DNA of 64,000 nt. Source: Hygrocybe punicea. Taxonomy: Eukaryota; Basidiomycota; Agaricomycetes; Agaricales; Hygrophoraceae. This document shows positions 43,573 through 54,719 of the stretch, one piece after another. The stretch spans positions 124,001 through 188,000 of the forward strand of contig OY744461.1 of the NCBI GenBank assembly GCA_963556145.1. Direction: 5' to 3'. A program made the position numbers and the translations under genes. The notes under the pieces were generated by a model, which ran no database searches, had not been told where the DNA came from, and saw only the letters and a program-made list of their open reading frames with translations. Within the stretch, counting starts at the first letter, position 1. Each line of letters begins with the position of its first letter.

Positions 43573-44169
43573 TCACACCTTCACCCCAATCTCGATAATC
43601 ATCATACAAGCAAAACATACCTGCATCTTTTCCTCAGGTGGATGATACTTTGGCTCCAACACCGTTTGCTGAGAGTGCTGTGTTTGCTCTGCAAGCGACC
43701 ACCATTCCATTATTAATGAGGCAAATGGTCGCAGATATGAAGAACATAGCTCGCTGCACTCCAATATATTCCTTGTGGCAAGGGATGGCATCTGTCGAAG
43801 GGCAATGGAATCTTTCATTGGCTCGAGAATGTCCAGATCATTGGTGTTTATGCCTCGCAGCATTCGCATTTCAACTGTCTCAGAAGCGAGGGCGTATTTA
43901 CCGTCCTTTTTTGCCCTGCGCTCCAATTTCTTCAGCACGACCGACGGGTGTCTGGACAAAACCTGGTTTCGGCAAACGCATATTGCGGATGAGTCTTCGC
44001 GACGCGAACGGCCAGGTTGCCTGTGAGTAGGATTGTTAGATGCGCAATAATCCATTCTTGCGTTTAGCAGACATACAGAGTGCAATCCACCACTTGGTAG
44101 GTTTCCGACATCATTCCAGGGAGAAGCTTGATCTCCATCAATAATCATCCCGACACAGCTTTCGCTCAT
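43573..44169 (-). CDS. Hypothetical minus-strand ORF
   Basis: 198 codons. The central part (SRHPSVVLKKLERRAKKDGK; IEP-like acidic stretch LDILEPMKDSIALRQM; SYLRPFASLIMEWWSLAEQT) looks like a helical protein. A plus-strand frame of 130 codons overlaps it but is poorer. No start context, intron or family is recognised. It may be an exon of a larger gene whose 5' part lies beyond 44169. Confidence 0.35.
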   Translation of the reverse strand: MSESCVGMIIDGDQASPWNDVGNLPSGGLHSVCLLNARMDYCASNNPTHRQPGRSRREDSSAICVCRNQVLSRHPSVVLKKLERRAKKDGKYALASETVEMRMLRGINTNDLDILEPMKDSIALRQMPSLATRNILECSELCSSYLRPFASLIMEWWSLAEQTQHSQQTVLEPKYHPPEEKMQVCFACMMIIEIGVKV

Positions 44170-44817
44170 TGCAAATACCGTCGACCTATGATTTCATGAG
44201 CAATTGAGCTGCAAGAATGTATTGGACGGACATACCACGGCGGTCGTGGCTGCTCCACCTCTGCATCCAATGCCAGAACGTTGCCTGAGATTCTAGGATA
44301 GCCACCCATTGATACGGCTAGCAACCCTGCAAGCTCGGGGTCTGGGATGTCATGTCATCACCAAAAGCTCAAAGCAACCCAAGCAGCCGAAAGTTCTTGA
44401 GCATATTCGACAAGCTGGAATTATGATCGGTCGACTCTTATAAGCTAAGAGTCAGGCTGTTCATTGGTGTGAATCTGAGAGGGCTGCCATATGATTATCT
44501 TTAACAGTATAGACCAACACCCGCTCACCAGACGTTCTACCCAACGGCAAGTTCACTCTTTTTGACGCTCGTCTTCATCCGCCTCGCTGTATGGAACGTC
44601 TGGGACGAGACTACTGAAAACCAGTGTGGATTATAGCGTTCGCCAACCCAGGATTAAATATCGAGTCGTTCCCAATAGATCAGAACCCCACAGTGTTGCG
44701 CTCGCAGTCGCGGATAAGTTAGGGTGACCATTGGTCACGCTAGAAATCCACAAAAGTTATGGTCGTAACACTACAGTACAACATACCTACCTATACAATA
44801 GCATAAACAAGAACGCA
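44170..44817. other. Intergenic, no gene seen
   Basis: Short frames only; lies between the ORF at 43573-44169 and the DUF7330-like gene. Confidence 0.4.
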
Positions 44818-46198
44818 ATGCTTAAAGGACAAGGAAGACGCGCTCCGGGTTCGTCTTGCCCCAATACACGGTACCGCGGAGCTGTGTGCGGTGAGGGTGG
44901 TCGCGGTCATGGTGTTCGTGGTCAAGGCTCGAGCGCCTTGAACCATACGGTGCGCTTCCGCCCACGGCCGGCGGGGTCCTCCGGGTCCGCGCTGGCGTTG
45001 TATTTGACGTGGGCGGGGCTGTTGGTAGTGTGGAGTGAAAATGAGCCTTCTAAGGTGAGGGGGACGGCGAGGACGGCGGGGCTGTTGGAGGTGGCAGCTT
45101 GGACGAAGAGGGCGGAGTTGAGGGGAGCGGTGGGGATGGTGAGGTTGAGGGGCGCGTTGGAGGTGTGGGTGAAGAAACTGAAAGCGCTTCCGCGGTTGTT
45201 GCCGGTGTCGGTGTCTGTGTCTCTGTTGGGGGTGAGGAGGGTGAAGTCGCCTATGAACTGTGGGTAAGATGTTAGTAATGGTAGCGGTGGCGGAGAGGGA
45301 ACGTACGAGTTGGATGTTTTGAGGGTGACGATGGTGGGAATGGTGTTGTTGTGTAGACGGGCTCGGATATTGATGGGGGAGTGGGAGGTGTGGATGGAGA
45401 GAGCGGCAGCGGACTCGAATGTGCCGCTGATGGCGCCCCAGGACGAGTGGAGGATGGAGTAGTTGGCGCAGAGTGACTGCAGGTGGGTGTATTTGGTAAA
45501 AGTAGGACTGGAAAGAAGGTACTTGCCTCTGCAAAATAAAGCTGTTTGACCCACGGGCGCGGAATATGTGAAAGTCAACTGCACCAGCGAGTGGGCCGAT
45601 GATGTGGCTGAACTTGGGGAGATCGGTTTCAAATCTGTTGATGGAGAGGGGTGGGTTGGCAGTAAGGAAAGTAACGATTATGTGGAAAGAGAGGAGAGGT
45701 TGAAACGGCCATGGTAGTATGGCATTGCTCGACTGTGTGGGAGGATGAGTGGGTCATTGAGAGTGGGAGTGGGAGAAAACATACGAATACACCAATGCCA
45801 AGTTGGTTGTTGCGTCGAGTGAGCAGACAAATTTTAGCACGACGGCGTTGACCAAGGGTGTTTGCCCCGATGTCGACATGGACCGAGTGGGGCTGGATAT
45901 CAGGGGAGTGATTTATGTTCATTTGACCGAAATGCCTGCCACGGGATAGAAAGAATAGAGATTGTGCAGATACGGGGAGAGACAGAGAGAAAGAAGAGGG
46001 AGAGGCTTTGTTGTATTCTTGACAGTCGAGTATTTGAGTATCATGATCAATGTCGATACGAAAGTATGGGTCGAATATCAAGTGAAATAATAGTTTTGCT
46101 AATAGAAAGAGTATAATTGCCGCTATAGCGAGTGCCCTGAAGAAACGCCTCCGGGTCTTGGCTGATGGCCATGCATGAGTTGAGGGTGATACTATCAT
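44818..46198 (-). CDS. DUF7330-like membrane-anchored protein, possibly damaged
   Basis: Exons 46198-45785, 45732-45523, 45476-45307 (or 45302) and 45257 onward. A basic stretch (AKTRRRFF) precedes one membrane span (ALAIAAIILFLLAKLLFHLIF). The outer part follows: RGRHFGQMNINHSPD, SSWGAISGTFESAAALSI, SPINIRARLHNN. It ends with repeated strand patterns (FFTHTSNAPLNLTIPTAP; VQAATSNSPA; ALHTTNSPAHV-like) and GRGRKRTVWF, all typical of DUF7330 proteins. The third intron needs a weak GTTCCC donor to keep frame. After TVWFK near 44940 a one-base shift is needed to reach GTVYWGKTNPERVFLVL at 44818. Either sequence errors or a recent pseudogene. Confidence 0.6.
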
Positions 46199-46567
46199 TA
46201 TACAATGCACAGAGAAGTAATCCTTTATACCAAGAGAACCGTCCTTGTAAATTGCCTGGACATCGCGCGAAACTGTACTTGGAGATGGTACTTTGATACC
46301 TGGGTGCAAGAGTTGTACCTCTTCCAAATAGAGTGGGTCCGCAATACTGTTGAACGGCCGGTGAGAGACAGCACAACGCATTGCAATAATAGCACGGTGA
46401 CGGGATGGTGTATATCGAGAGACACTCTCAGTGAGCGTTTGCTGTGCTCCGCTGTTACTCTCATCAGCAACTCCTCGTCGACGGTTACATGCCGTACTGG
46501 AACGGTCCAAGTTCTTGGTCCCTTGGCCTGTTTTCATACGATCACGGAATTGTGGGGTGTGATTCAC
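46199..46567 (-). pseudogene. hAT transposase fragment upstream of the DUF7330-like gene
   Basis: The minus frame reads RHRAIIAMRCAVSHRPFNSI, then DPLYLEEVQLLHPGIKVPSP and STVSRDVQAIYK. This is the block between the BED finger and the catalytic core in hAT transposases, and matches the position of FNIVSDCGFQSLMKTGRPG and IPSPTTVSQDV in the element at 6157. The frame runs on directly into the DUF7330-like exon, so annotation pipelines may fuse the two. No other transposase part or terminal repeat is seen. Confidence 0.6.
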
Positions 46568-46719
46568 AGGGTCGTGTTTACATGCAAATTTGAATGTTAA
46601 ATGGTGAGGTTTCCTTGTCTCAGTGAAGTGGCGAATCAGAGTAACAGTGTAATGGTCATATGCTTTGGATTTCCAGGATTTCCGTGCAAGATCTACAATT
46701 TTTCTTGTTACCGATGTTG

Positions 46720-47720
46720 TCAGGCACGTTTGCAGGCAACAGTCATACCGATGATTTCTTCATCCGATTTTTCCCATACATCCAAATCGGAGTTATGATT
46801 TGAAGCCTTGTCTGATCTGCGTTTCCGAGGAGAGACAATGATGATAGGATCAGATGCAGAAGTACGCGACGGAGTGCCCTTCGAAGGTGAACTGAATGGA
46901 GTTTCAGTTGGTGGTGGTGTTTTCAGTTGCTCCGATGACGATCCTGACACCAATTAGCTGTGTGATTACATTGCAGAACTCAATGAATGTACTTGAGCCA
47001 CCAAGAACACGTAAACGGATATGGAGGTGAGAGAGCGACTGAAGCCCAAGCTTTTCCATGGAATCTGAGGGAGAGTGCGGCACCCCACGGCGCCCCGATG
47101 TGAAGATGATATGCTCGTAGGTAGATGGCAGAAGTTTGCGGCCACATAGCATATCCTTGACCTGATATATAGATGTATCTTTCCAAACAACTGAGTGACG
47201 CTTGAGTGCTTAAGCAACCAACATAGGCTTGAAGATCACACTCACGAAGCGGTATAGAATGCCCACTAGCACCAAGAACAAAAATCGTAAAGGGTTTATC
47301 TTTGACCAGTTGGCGCATTAGGCCAAGTCGCATGTGTGACACATGAGTCCGACGATATCGTCGCAGTGCAATGCGATGGCAAAATTCCTCGAGAACATAT
47401 CGGAGAGGTAAAAAGGGTGAGCCTGCAAAATCATGAGCAACTAGAACCAACAATACCGGTAGCACATTACCAATGGTCAATAAGAATATGAGGAGGTAGA
47501 AATGTATAACCGGAATCGCCCAGGGTAAATATGTCAAAAAGTTTGAGCCAGCGCTATGGCGGTTGGCAAGAACTTGGACGAAGAATGGTATGACGAAAGC
47601 AGGAGCCAAGAAAATGATGGCAGTCAGAAGAAATTCTGTGTGCCGGTGAGTGACAATCCGTGTTGTTGACGGGGAGAGGACGCTGCGTGTATTCTTTGGT
47701 TTTCCTTTGGATGAATTCAT
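46720..47720 (-). CDS. Two-span membrane protein with ubiquitin-like domain
   Basis: Exons 47720-47471, 47422-47246, 47190-46993 and 46943-46720 with 48-55-bp introns keep phase throughout and give 282 residues. A basic, serine-rich start (MNSSKGKPKNTRS) leads to two membrane spans (EFLLTAIIFLAPAFVIPFFV; FYLLIFLLTIG). The C-terminal half has a ubiquitin-like pattern: PFTIFVLGASGHSIPL, then DTSIYQVKDMLCGRKLLPS, IIFTSGRRGV, and SMEKLGLQSLSHLHIRLRV followed by LGG. A serine/proline-rich tail with PIIIVSPRKRRSDK ends the protein. The fold call is by motif pattern only. The tail after LGG means that, if it is a ubiquitin-like domain, it is not a processed modifier. Function unknown. Confidence 0.65.
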
Positions 47721-48470
47721 TGTAAGTTCAGTGCCGCAGACGTCGATAAGTGGGTGAGACTTGCAGCAATGGTACCTCACCCTTTATGTTGTCGTCCCTT
47801 TTTTTTTCATGGGTGGACCGTGCCAGGTACCGATCGTGTTCTATTTCTTGCACACTGCAGCGAGGGACATATTGGCAATTGCAAGAAAATTTCTTACCAG
47901 TACGGACCTGTGTGCCTATTGGCAATGTTACCAGGTCGTCAGGTTCAACGTTGAATAACCTCAGTTATGGCAGGTCGAGTCAAAGAGGGAATCAATCGAT
48001 GGGGTGTTCAGAATGGCTCATGTATAGCGACGGGTGTACACCGGGTCTATGAGTTTTTTCAAGGAAAATCGGTCGTACGAAGGGTCTTGGAAAACCCTTG
48101 ATATGGCGAAGTTGCCGGACCCGCGTGGAGTAAACCAACCGGCAACGTGGTTCTCTACGTTTATCTGGCTCTGGTCAAAATTTTATGATTTTCTTGTCAA
48201 TGATGTTGCTCGCAACGCCCATGGCCAATAGGGTCGACTACAGGTGCTAACTTGACCAATTTATGTCAAGACCCAGCTGCAGGTTGCTACATTATCTGGC
48301 TCTCCAAATGTCTTCCCATGTCCCATGTCCCAACATTGCCCCATTTAAATCGGCGTAACAAGGTATCTTGGTCTGTCGAGGCCCCCACTCCTGCGAAGGC
48401 TGACTCACTAGCATCGCAACAATGGCCACCAAAGACCAAGTCCTAATTGCGTACTTCTTCAATACATTGC
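47721..48470. other. Intergenic, no gene seen
   Basis: Overlapping short frames only. The left part presumably holds the promoter of the minus-strand membrane protein gene. Confidence 0.35.
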
Positions 48471-48499
48471 AAACATAACTGACCACTGCCAATGGTAGG

Positions 48500-49702
48500 C
48501 TGATGAACGGTAAAGTCGTTTTCGGCTAACCGATCGCCATCTGAAAGTCAGCAATGGGCTGGAGTTGCACCGACAAAGTACAGGTGTCCTTGACATTTGA
48601 GCTAGATGGTCGGCTGGTTGAGCTCATTGATACACCCGGCTTCAACGAAACATCAAAAGTGACACCGACATGTTAAAGATGGTTGTAGACCATTTATGCG
48701 ATACGTGAGTACCTTCGCAGCTATTTTTCATTGGTTATACACACATAATCGACATTCTCGAAACAGATATAAGGGCCGAGATAAAAAGACGCTCGCCCGG
48801 ATCGTATACCTGCATCGCGTTTCCGTGGGGATGAGACCTTGAAAACCGTGTTAATTGTTACCACAATGTGAAGCAATGTCCCTCTTGCTGAAGGGACTGC
48901 TTTGTGGAAACCCAATTGGCGGAGAACGACAAGTTCTTCAAGCCTGCGATCGACAGAAACGCCAAACGCGTTTGCCATGACAATACGCTCGAGTCTGCCC
49001 ATTCGATTTTGCTGACCATCCTCAACAACATGCCTCGTCCTCTCGAGTTTCAGGAAGGAATTGTTGATGATCGTATCCCGATCTCGGGGACTTCCGCGGT
49101 GCAGGTCTGGAGGAAGCTCGGAAGATGGAAGCTGATATGAAGAATCTTCAAAAGTCCATGAACGATGCGATCTCGGCGAGAGATGGAAACGGGAACCGAA
49201 AGAAGGGCGAAAGACGGCAGAGGAGCTCAATCTTGAGCTTCTGGAGGCAACTCGGAAGATGGAAGCCGATATGAAGGAGCTTCAAAAAGATATGAACGGT
49301 GAAATCTCGGCAAGAGACCAGGAATGGAAAAGAAACGCAAAGTTATATGAAAAGGACAAGAATTATGAAATCTCGGAGGAAAGGCACGACAGGACGCCTA
49401 TGAGAAGGAGCAGATGCAGATGCGAGAAGAGCATGTCCGGGAGTGTTGAGTGCTTGAAGGCCGGCTCCAGCGAGCTCAGTCGGGGCATTGAAAAGGTGGT
49501 TGATAGGGTGACGAAATCCGGATGTGTGGTGGCTGATGTGCTCTTCCCACAAGGATCTTTGGACAACGATATGATATTTGCCAAGTATGTACTCACTAAT
49601 CTGGAGACATCTAGCATACAGGAATGTTTCGTGCAAGATACTATCTACAACAATCGTCACTACGCCGACACTGCTTGTCGCCCAAGAAATTTGTTTGTGT
49701 GA
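48500..49702 (+). pseudogene. P-loop GTPase (AIG1/septin-like fungal type), dead
   Basis: Recognisable in pieces: HLKVSNGLE, then in another frame CTDKVQVSLTFELDGRLVEL, IDTPGFNETSK (G3 motif DTPG, about 48630), and DTDMLKMVVDHLCD. After a 5' splice site come KGRDKKTLARIVYLHRVSV, then LKTVLIVTTM and TGA where tryptophan is expected, SNVPLAEGTALW, and in a third frame AENDKFFKPAIDRNAKRVCH and DNTLESAHSILL. The coiled-coil tail follows (EATRKMEADMKELQKDMN). No intact Walker A is visible before 48540. At least four frame changes and one TGG-to-TGA-type stop show it is a pseudogene. Such proteins are common, multi-copy families in mushrooms. Confidence 0.7.
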
Positions 49703-49705
49703 AAG

Positions 49706-51356
49706 TTAACCCACACGAGTTTGTTGAGCTCCCTCTAACAAAGCGACAATCTTTGGATAATCACCACCTTTCCCTGACAGATCCATATCCCGTGCCAACA
49801 TAAGCGCCGTCTTGCCACTGAGATCCTCTATGTCCAGGTCGGCACCATGCTGTAACAGCACTTGCACACAAAGAAGACTCGCATGCAGGACAGCCGAATG
49901 GAGAGGAGTTCGTCCCGCGTCATTTTGAGCGTTGATGTCTGCGCCATAGGAGATCAAAATTTCGAGACATTCTGAAGGCGCTTTCAAATCCCGGGATGCA
50001 AATGTTGTTTCGGTGGATGCTCCAGGGGATGCATGTGTGGCAATGTGCAACGGAGTATCGCCATCTTCGACCCTAGACCACTCAGATATACGGTGGTGAC
50101 GGATGTTGACATCTGATCCGCCTTGGCAGAGCACCTTGACCACCTTTGGCACTGTGTCCCAGGTGTCAAACCGTTTAGTGCTACCGCCAGACGTGAGCAA
50201 GGCAAAGGACAGGATGCTGTGATTCGATTTGTTGAGGTGTTTCGTATCCGCTCCCGCATCACATAGAATTCTCAATACTGCCGCGGTGGAAGGATGATAC
50301 ACATAGTGATCACGGTGTTGCTCGATTGCAGCGAATAATGGGCTTGCTTCGGCTCCATTAACGTTGGCACCTGCGTCGATTAGTGCTCGGACCGCTTTGG
50401 GATTTTTCTTGAAAGCGGCCATTGTGAGTGGTGTCTTATCGTGCCATATTGCTTCAAGATCTGCACCTGCATCGAGCAGCACTTGGATAAATGGGACACA
50501 TGACTCCGTTTCCGCTACAGCATGCAAGGCTCCATTCAGCGAGGCACCATGCTCCAACAAGAGTTTGAGGCTTCTGATATATATACTTTCATAATAGGAG
50601 TTGGCGCTGAAATGGCGTGAGCGGCTGCTGATGAGTGCTTGGATAACGGAGTCATCTCGTGCGAATACGATATTGACATTTGCGCCTTCTTCGCAAAGAA
50701 CACGTAGCACAAAAAACTTCAGACACAATGGAGGTGGGTAGTGCATTCCCCGTGCGACTTCATATAAGGCCGTGTCCCCGGAAGAATCGACAGTGTCAAT
50801 TTCGTATCCAAGACGAACAAGACGTCGAATCAAAGCAATGTCGCCTGTTATTGCCGCGACGTGGAAGGGTGTCCATCCTGCATCCTCCTTGCGCTCGAAG
50901 AAACCATTTGAGAGAGGAGGGTCTGGAATTCGAATACCAAGATCAAGCTGAATAAGGAGTTTACTACATAACCTGTCTCCATAAGCTGATAAGCTACGAA
51001 ACACTTACGAGTGTGGTCAGCCAACAAAGTTGTGCTATAGATTCCCTTCCACTGGCGTATCGGTAGACATATCTAGCCATTTCCTCCAGGTCATTTGTAG
51101 AAAAAGCAGCCTGCATTTGCATAAGGAAAGTGAAGCTGCAAATGAGACGTTGTATTTCGCGAGGTATCTTCAAAACATTAGTGGTGAGTTGATCCATGAA
51201 GATAGGGTTGTCGATAGAAGTCGTCGCCCCATCACATGCATGGGCCCGGGTGCAATTATCATCAAATGTCTCGATATCTGCCAGGTCTCGAATCATCTGC
51301 AAGGTATTTATATTCCGTTTGTTCCCATCTTTCAAGTTCTCACACAGTGTCAACAT
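49706..51356 (-). CDS. Ankyrin-repeat protein
   Basis: The first exon (51356 to about 51008) gives a helical, F-box-like N-terminus (TTNVLKIPREIQRLICSFTF) and MARYVYRYASGRESIAQL. The second (about 50990 to 49706) holds at least eight ankyrin repeats, for example AGWTPFHVAAITGDIALIRR, HDKTPLTMAAFKKNPKAVRA, DGDTPLHIATHASPGAS and AGRTPLHSAVLHASLLCVQV, and ends LMLARDMDLSGKGGDYPKIV. Ankyrin repeats mediate protein binding. The GTAAGT donor at 51008 does not meet any nearby acceptor in frame, so either another small intron or a small lesion lies there. The gene is divergent from the phosphatase-like gene, about 180 bp away. Confidence 0.8.
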
Positions 51357-51486
51357 TTTATGAGGGCCCCCCGCGAACGTGGTCCATGTGCACGGTGAAA
51401 TCCTCCAACTGCTGCGGCCCATCGCACGTGCGGTATATATCATGTTGTGCCAGTATGTCATACTCTGTGCCTTTCAGTATTTGGGC

Positions 51487-51494
51487 TATAAAAG
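51487..51494 (+). promoter_or_regulatory. TATA box of the phosphatase-like gene
   Basis: TATAAAAG, 40-47 bases before the start at 51534, within a 180-bp divergent promoter shared with the ankyrin gene. Confidence 0.6.
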
Positions 51495-51533
51495 ACCTGC
51501 ACCACAGCTGGGCACCCCCACGGTTGATCCAAC

Positions 51534-53250
51534 ATGTGGTCCAACCGTATCACCCTCTGCGTTGTTGCAATTGCGTGCTTCGCAAACTTCTCTTTGGCCA
51601 AGGTTTACAAGCACGTCGCCGCATTCTCAGTGGACGGTTTCCACAGCAGTGATGTTGAAAAATACGTCGCTGCAAGGCCGAACTCTACCATCGTGAAGCT
51701 TCTCCATACCGGGTTTGAGTTCACCAACGCCTTCACTTCTGCTCCATCAGATTCGTTCCCTGGTACCCTTGCTCAATACACCGGCGCGTCGCCCCGAACC
51801 CACGGCGTGTGGTACGATGACATCTTCGACCGGAGCGTCTTCCCCAAGGGAAGTGACTGCACTGGACCACTGGGTGCCGAAGGTGCGTTTATACTTCTCT
51901 TCTCTTCCGCCTTATCTGCTGTCTGGACAACTGAAATATCATATTGCACCCTCTCAGTTCTCTTGGACGAGTCTATCGACTTCAACTTGACCCAACTCTT
52001 TTCAGGCGGTATCAACCCTGCCAATCTCCCTAAAGCCCTCAAGCAGGGGAATTGCATGCCCATCTTTCCACATCAGAGGCTTCGCGTGAATACCGTCTTT
52101 GAAGTCCTCAATGGCAAAGGGTTGGTGACAGCCTATGCTGACAAACATCCCGCATACGATCTCGTCTGCGGACCGAGCGGGAAAGGCTTGTCAACAGGAT
52201 ATTTCCCGGAAATTGCCAGCGAGCCAAACACCGTCGACGCCACCATCGCATATGATCAATTTCATGTCAACGCATTCTTGGCATGGCTCGACGTTCAGAC
52301 CCCGGCGAACAGCGAGGGCAACCTGACTGCCATCCCAACCCTTTTCGGCGGTAACTTCCAGTCTGGTAAGTGATCTCACCGTAATAGGCAAAACAGACAG
52401 CCGGCAGAGCCCTAATATATTCATACACAGTGAGCGTCGCCCAGAAAACCGTTGGTTACTCGAATGCTTCCGGCAACCATCCACTCCGGAGTTGCTCAAA
52501 GCCCTCGATTTCGTGGATTCGTCCCTGGGGCAAGTTGTCGCAAAGCTCGACGCGAAGGGTATATTGAACGACACCTTGATTATCGTCGCGTCCAAACACG
52601 GACAGGCCCCCATTGACCCGCATAAGTACGGAAAGATAGACCCAGCAGCGCTCCAGAATGCAACTGATGTCCCCTTACTCTTCGCGATCGTAAACATCAT
52701 TCCCATCCTCCCAATCATTGAGATGACTCACGTTTTGTGTAAACCCCATCAGACAGACGACATTGCCCTCCTCTTTTTAAAATCACAGGGCGATCTCGAG
52801 AAGGCCGTCGCATCGCTTAACAAAAACAGGCAACAGCTCAAAATTGCAGACATCATATTCGGTAATCGTCTCACAAAGCTCGGCTTCGGTGATCCCACAA
52901 CCGACCTGGCTGTGCCTGATATCATTGTCAAGCCTGAACTGGGTATCATATATACCACGAGCACTGCGAAAATCGCCGAGCATGGTGGTCTGAGCAACGA
53001 CGACCGGTGCGTTCTTTCTCCTCCATAGTATCAGCCACGACTCCGTAATAATACTATTGATGATTCGATCGGTGGTCATTTTAGCAAGGTTGCCTGCTTC
53101 CTCAGCAATCCTCAACTCACCAAGACCCAGTATTCGCACCGTGTGCAAACGCAGCAAGTTGCCCCAACGATATTGAAAGCATTAGGTCTCGACCCTTCGG
53201 AGTTACAAGGCGTCGTCGCCGAGGGGAATGTGCCGCTTACCGGATTCTAA
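51534..53250 (+). CDS. Secreted alkaline-phosphatase-superfamily protein (nucleotide pyrophosphatase/phosphodiesterase-like)
   Basis: Exons 51534-51882, 51958-52365, 52431-52689, 52753-53006 and 53085-53250 would give about 478 residues. A signal peptide (TLCVVAIACFANFSLA) is followed by HVAAFSVDGFHSSDVEKYV (metal-binding aspartate). Then SDSFPGTLAQYTGASPRTHG sits at the nucleophile position, with serine where NPP enzymes have threonine, followed by VDATIAYDQFHVNAFLAWLD. Later come LIIVASKHGQAPIDP, where lysine replaces the usual aspartate of SDHG, and TAKIAEHGGLSNDDR. The exons sum to a length off by one base, and the frame breaks near 52482 (GGCAACCATCC) before PELLKALDFVDSS-like sequence. 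So it is a pseudogene or carries a sequence error. Confidence 0.75.
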
Positions 53251-53829
53251 TTTCGTTCTTGGGTTTGTTGCATGTGTTGCAAAGTATGACGGACATGGTA
53301 CTACTTGCGTTATGCTTGTGCTTTTCATTCGTGTCGAGTTATTACTCCTCGATTCTGCTCTACTGTCTGTGAATTCAAGACCTTATGATACCCATACTGT
53401 AACTTTCATGGAGCTCCGAATGTCATGATAAGATTTAGACCTTTCACTCACAGACGAAAATTAAATCGAAAAAGGAAAGGAGGCCTTCAGACGAGTGCAG
53501 CCCCGGGCCCGTCGATTCGTCGAAGCCTTCTTTTTACCTTTAGTTGTCGATGGAACCTACAAGCAAGCTTCTCACAAAGGGTGAATGAAATGGGCTGGTG
53601 GTAGGTTCCTTGAAATCCTACTTATGGGTTCCCTGGGATGTCTGACTCAAAGGAGACGATCGTTATCTGTTTCTGTTTCTTCTCCACATTCTCAGCAATT
53701 TCGCATTCTGCAAGAGTTCCAAGCATCAGTGTGAATCAGAAGGTACGCGGAAACTGTGGAACTGTGGAACTGTGGAATAATGATAATGTTCATATACCTA
53801 GCTTACGGACCTCCTCAAAGTAGGCCTTC
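53251..53829. other. Intergenic, no gene seen
   Basis: No coding frame of note; short repeat GGAACTGT(G) at 53756-53776. Confidence 0.4.
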
Positions 53830-54420
53830 GCTGCCTGGTATTGTTATCTTCCTGGAACATCGGTGACTCTGCGAAACCGCCGGAGAAGACGGACACTCCA
53901 CCAGCGGCACCGCTGCGAACGAAGAAATTTTGTGAAAGGCATAGTATGGGCACGATTATGCAACATCTCGAACACGAATCTGTGGGCATGGCCAATGTCA
54001 GTAGTGTAGGACAGTAACCCAGCCAAGAAGACATGCCTGAAGAAGCCTATCCGTCCAGAGGGACATCGTCGTCACCGGAGTACCCGTGGTCGTTGTATGA
54101 ATCTTGAGATCTTCTTCGTCCATGAAGTCCTCACTTTTGCATTGCTTGGTCTGATCGGGATGAAACGAATGTAGCAGGAACCCATCCTGTCTGCAATGTT
54201 AACAGCATTTACATGAAAGAGAGTGCGTGATGGTGTTACCTTCTTTTGAGCCAACAGCAGAGAAGCCGCCTGTGAAAACTCCCGTGTAATCTTCTTCGCC
54301 CTTTCTCATCTTGTTTCCATAGCGGGACGAATTCTCCATTATCCTTTGATTTCTCGACTGGAGGCAAAGGCGTCCCAATCTCAAGGATAAAAAGCTTGAA
54401 TTCTCGGGCAACTAGTGGTT
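53830..54420 (-). pseudogene. GPATCH1: GPATCH1-like gene, 5' part, inverted
   Basis: On minus, the segment from about 54400 reads LEIGTPLPPVEKSKDNGEFV, PLWKQDEKGRRRLHG and, after a one-base shift, GVFTGGFSAVGSKEG. An intron with GTAACACC donor follows (about 54238 to 54190). Next comes GWVPATFVSSRSDQAMQK, then in another frame CEDFMDEEDLKIHTT. These are the conserved opening blocks of GPATCH1 (G-patch domain-containing protein 1, an RNA-processing/spliceosome-associated protein): FTGGFSAGYFNTVGSKEGW and FVSSR ... EDFMDEED. The G-patch itself lies on plus at 54760, so this part is in inverted orientation relative to the rest. Confidence 0.65.
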
Positions 54421-54719
54421 TTACAAGGTATCTATCGTCCTATTCCCTAATGGCTGTTTTGCTGATGCGGGCCATATTACCTGGATATATCCATGCGATG
54501 CCCTAAAGTGCCGCACTACGATCACCCATCGTCGAGTGAGGTCCCGATGTCGAGGCAAGAAGAACCCGCCAGGCACGCCGAAATAAAGGAGGGGACAAAC
54601 TTTGGTGGACACAACAGAGGAGATGGACTTTCTGGCAGGAACGCATGGGCGAAGCAGTGCTGAGGAGGCCGAACGAGAGTATGTAGTGATCTCTGCGTAT
54701 AGCGGTCACTAATGCGCCT

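Noticed and set aside
43638..44030. Plus ORF of 130 codons
   Set aside because: Overlaps a longer minus-strand frame with better composition; neither has family support, so only the minus one is listed, at low confidence.
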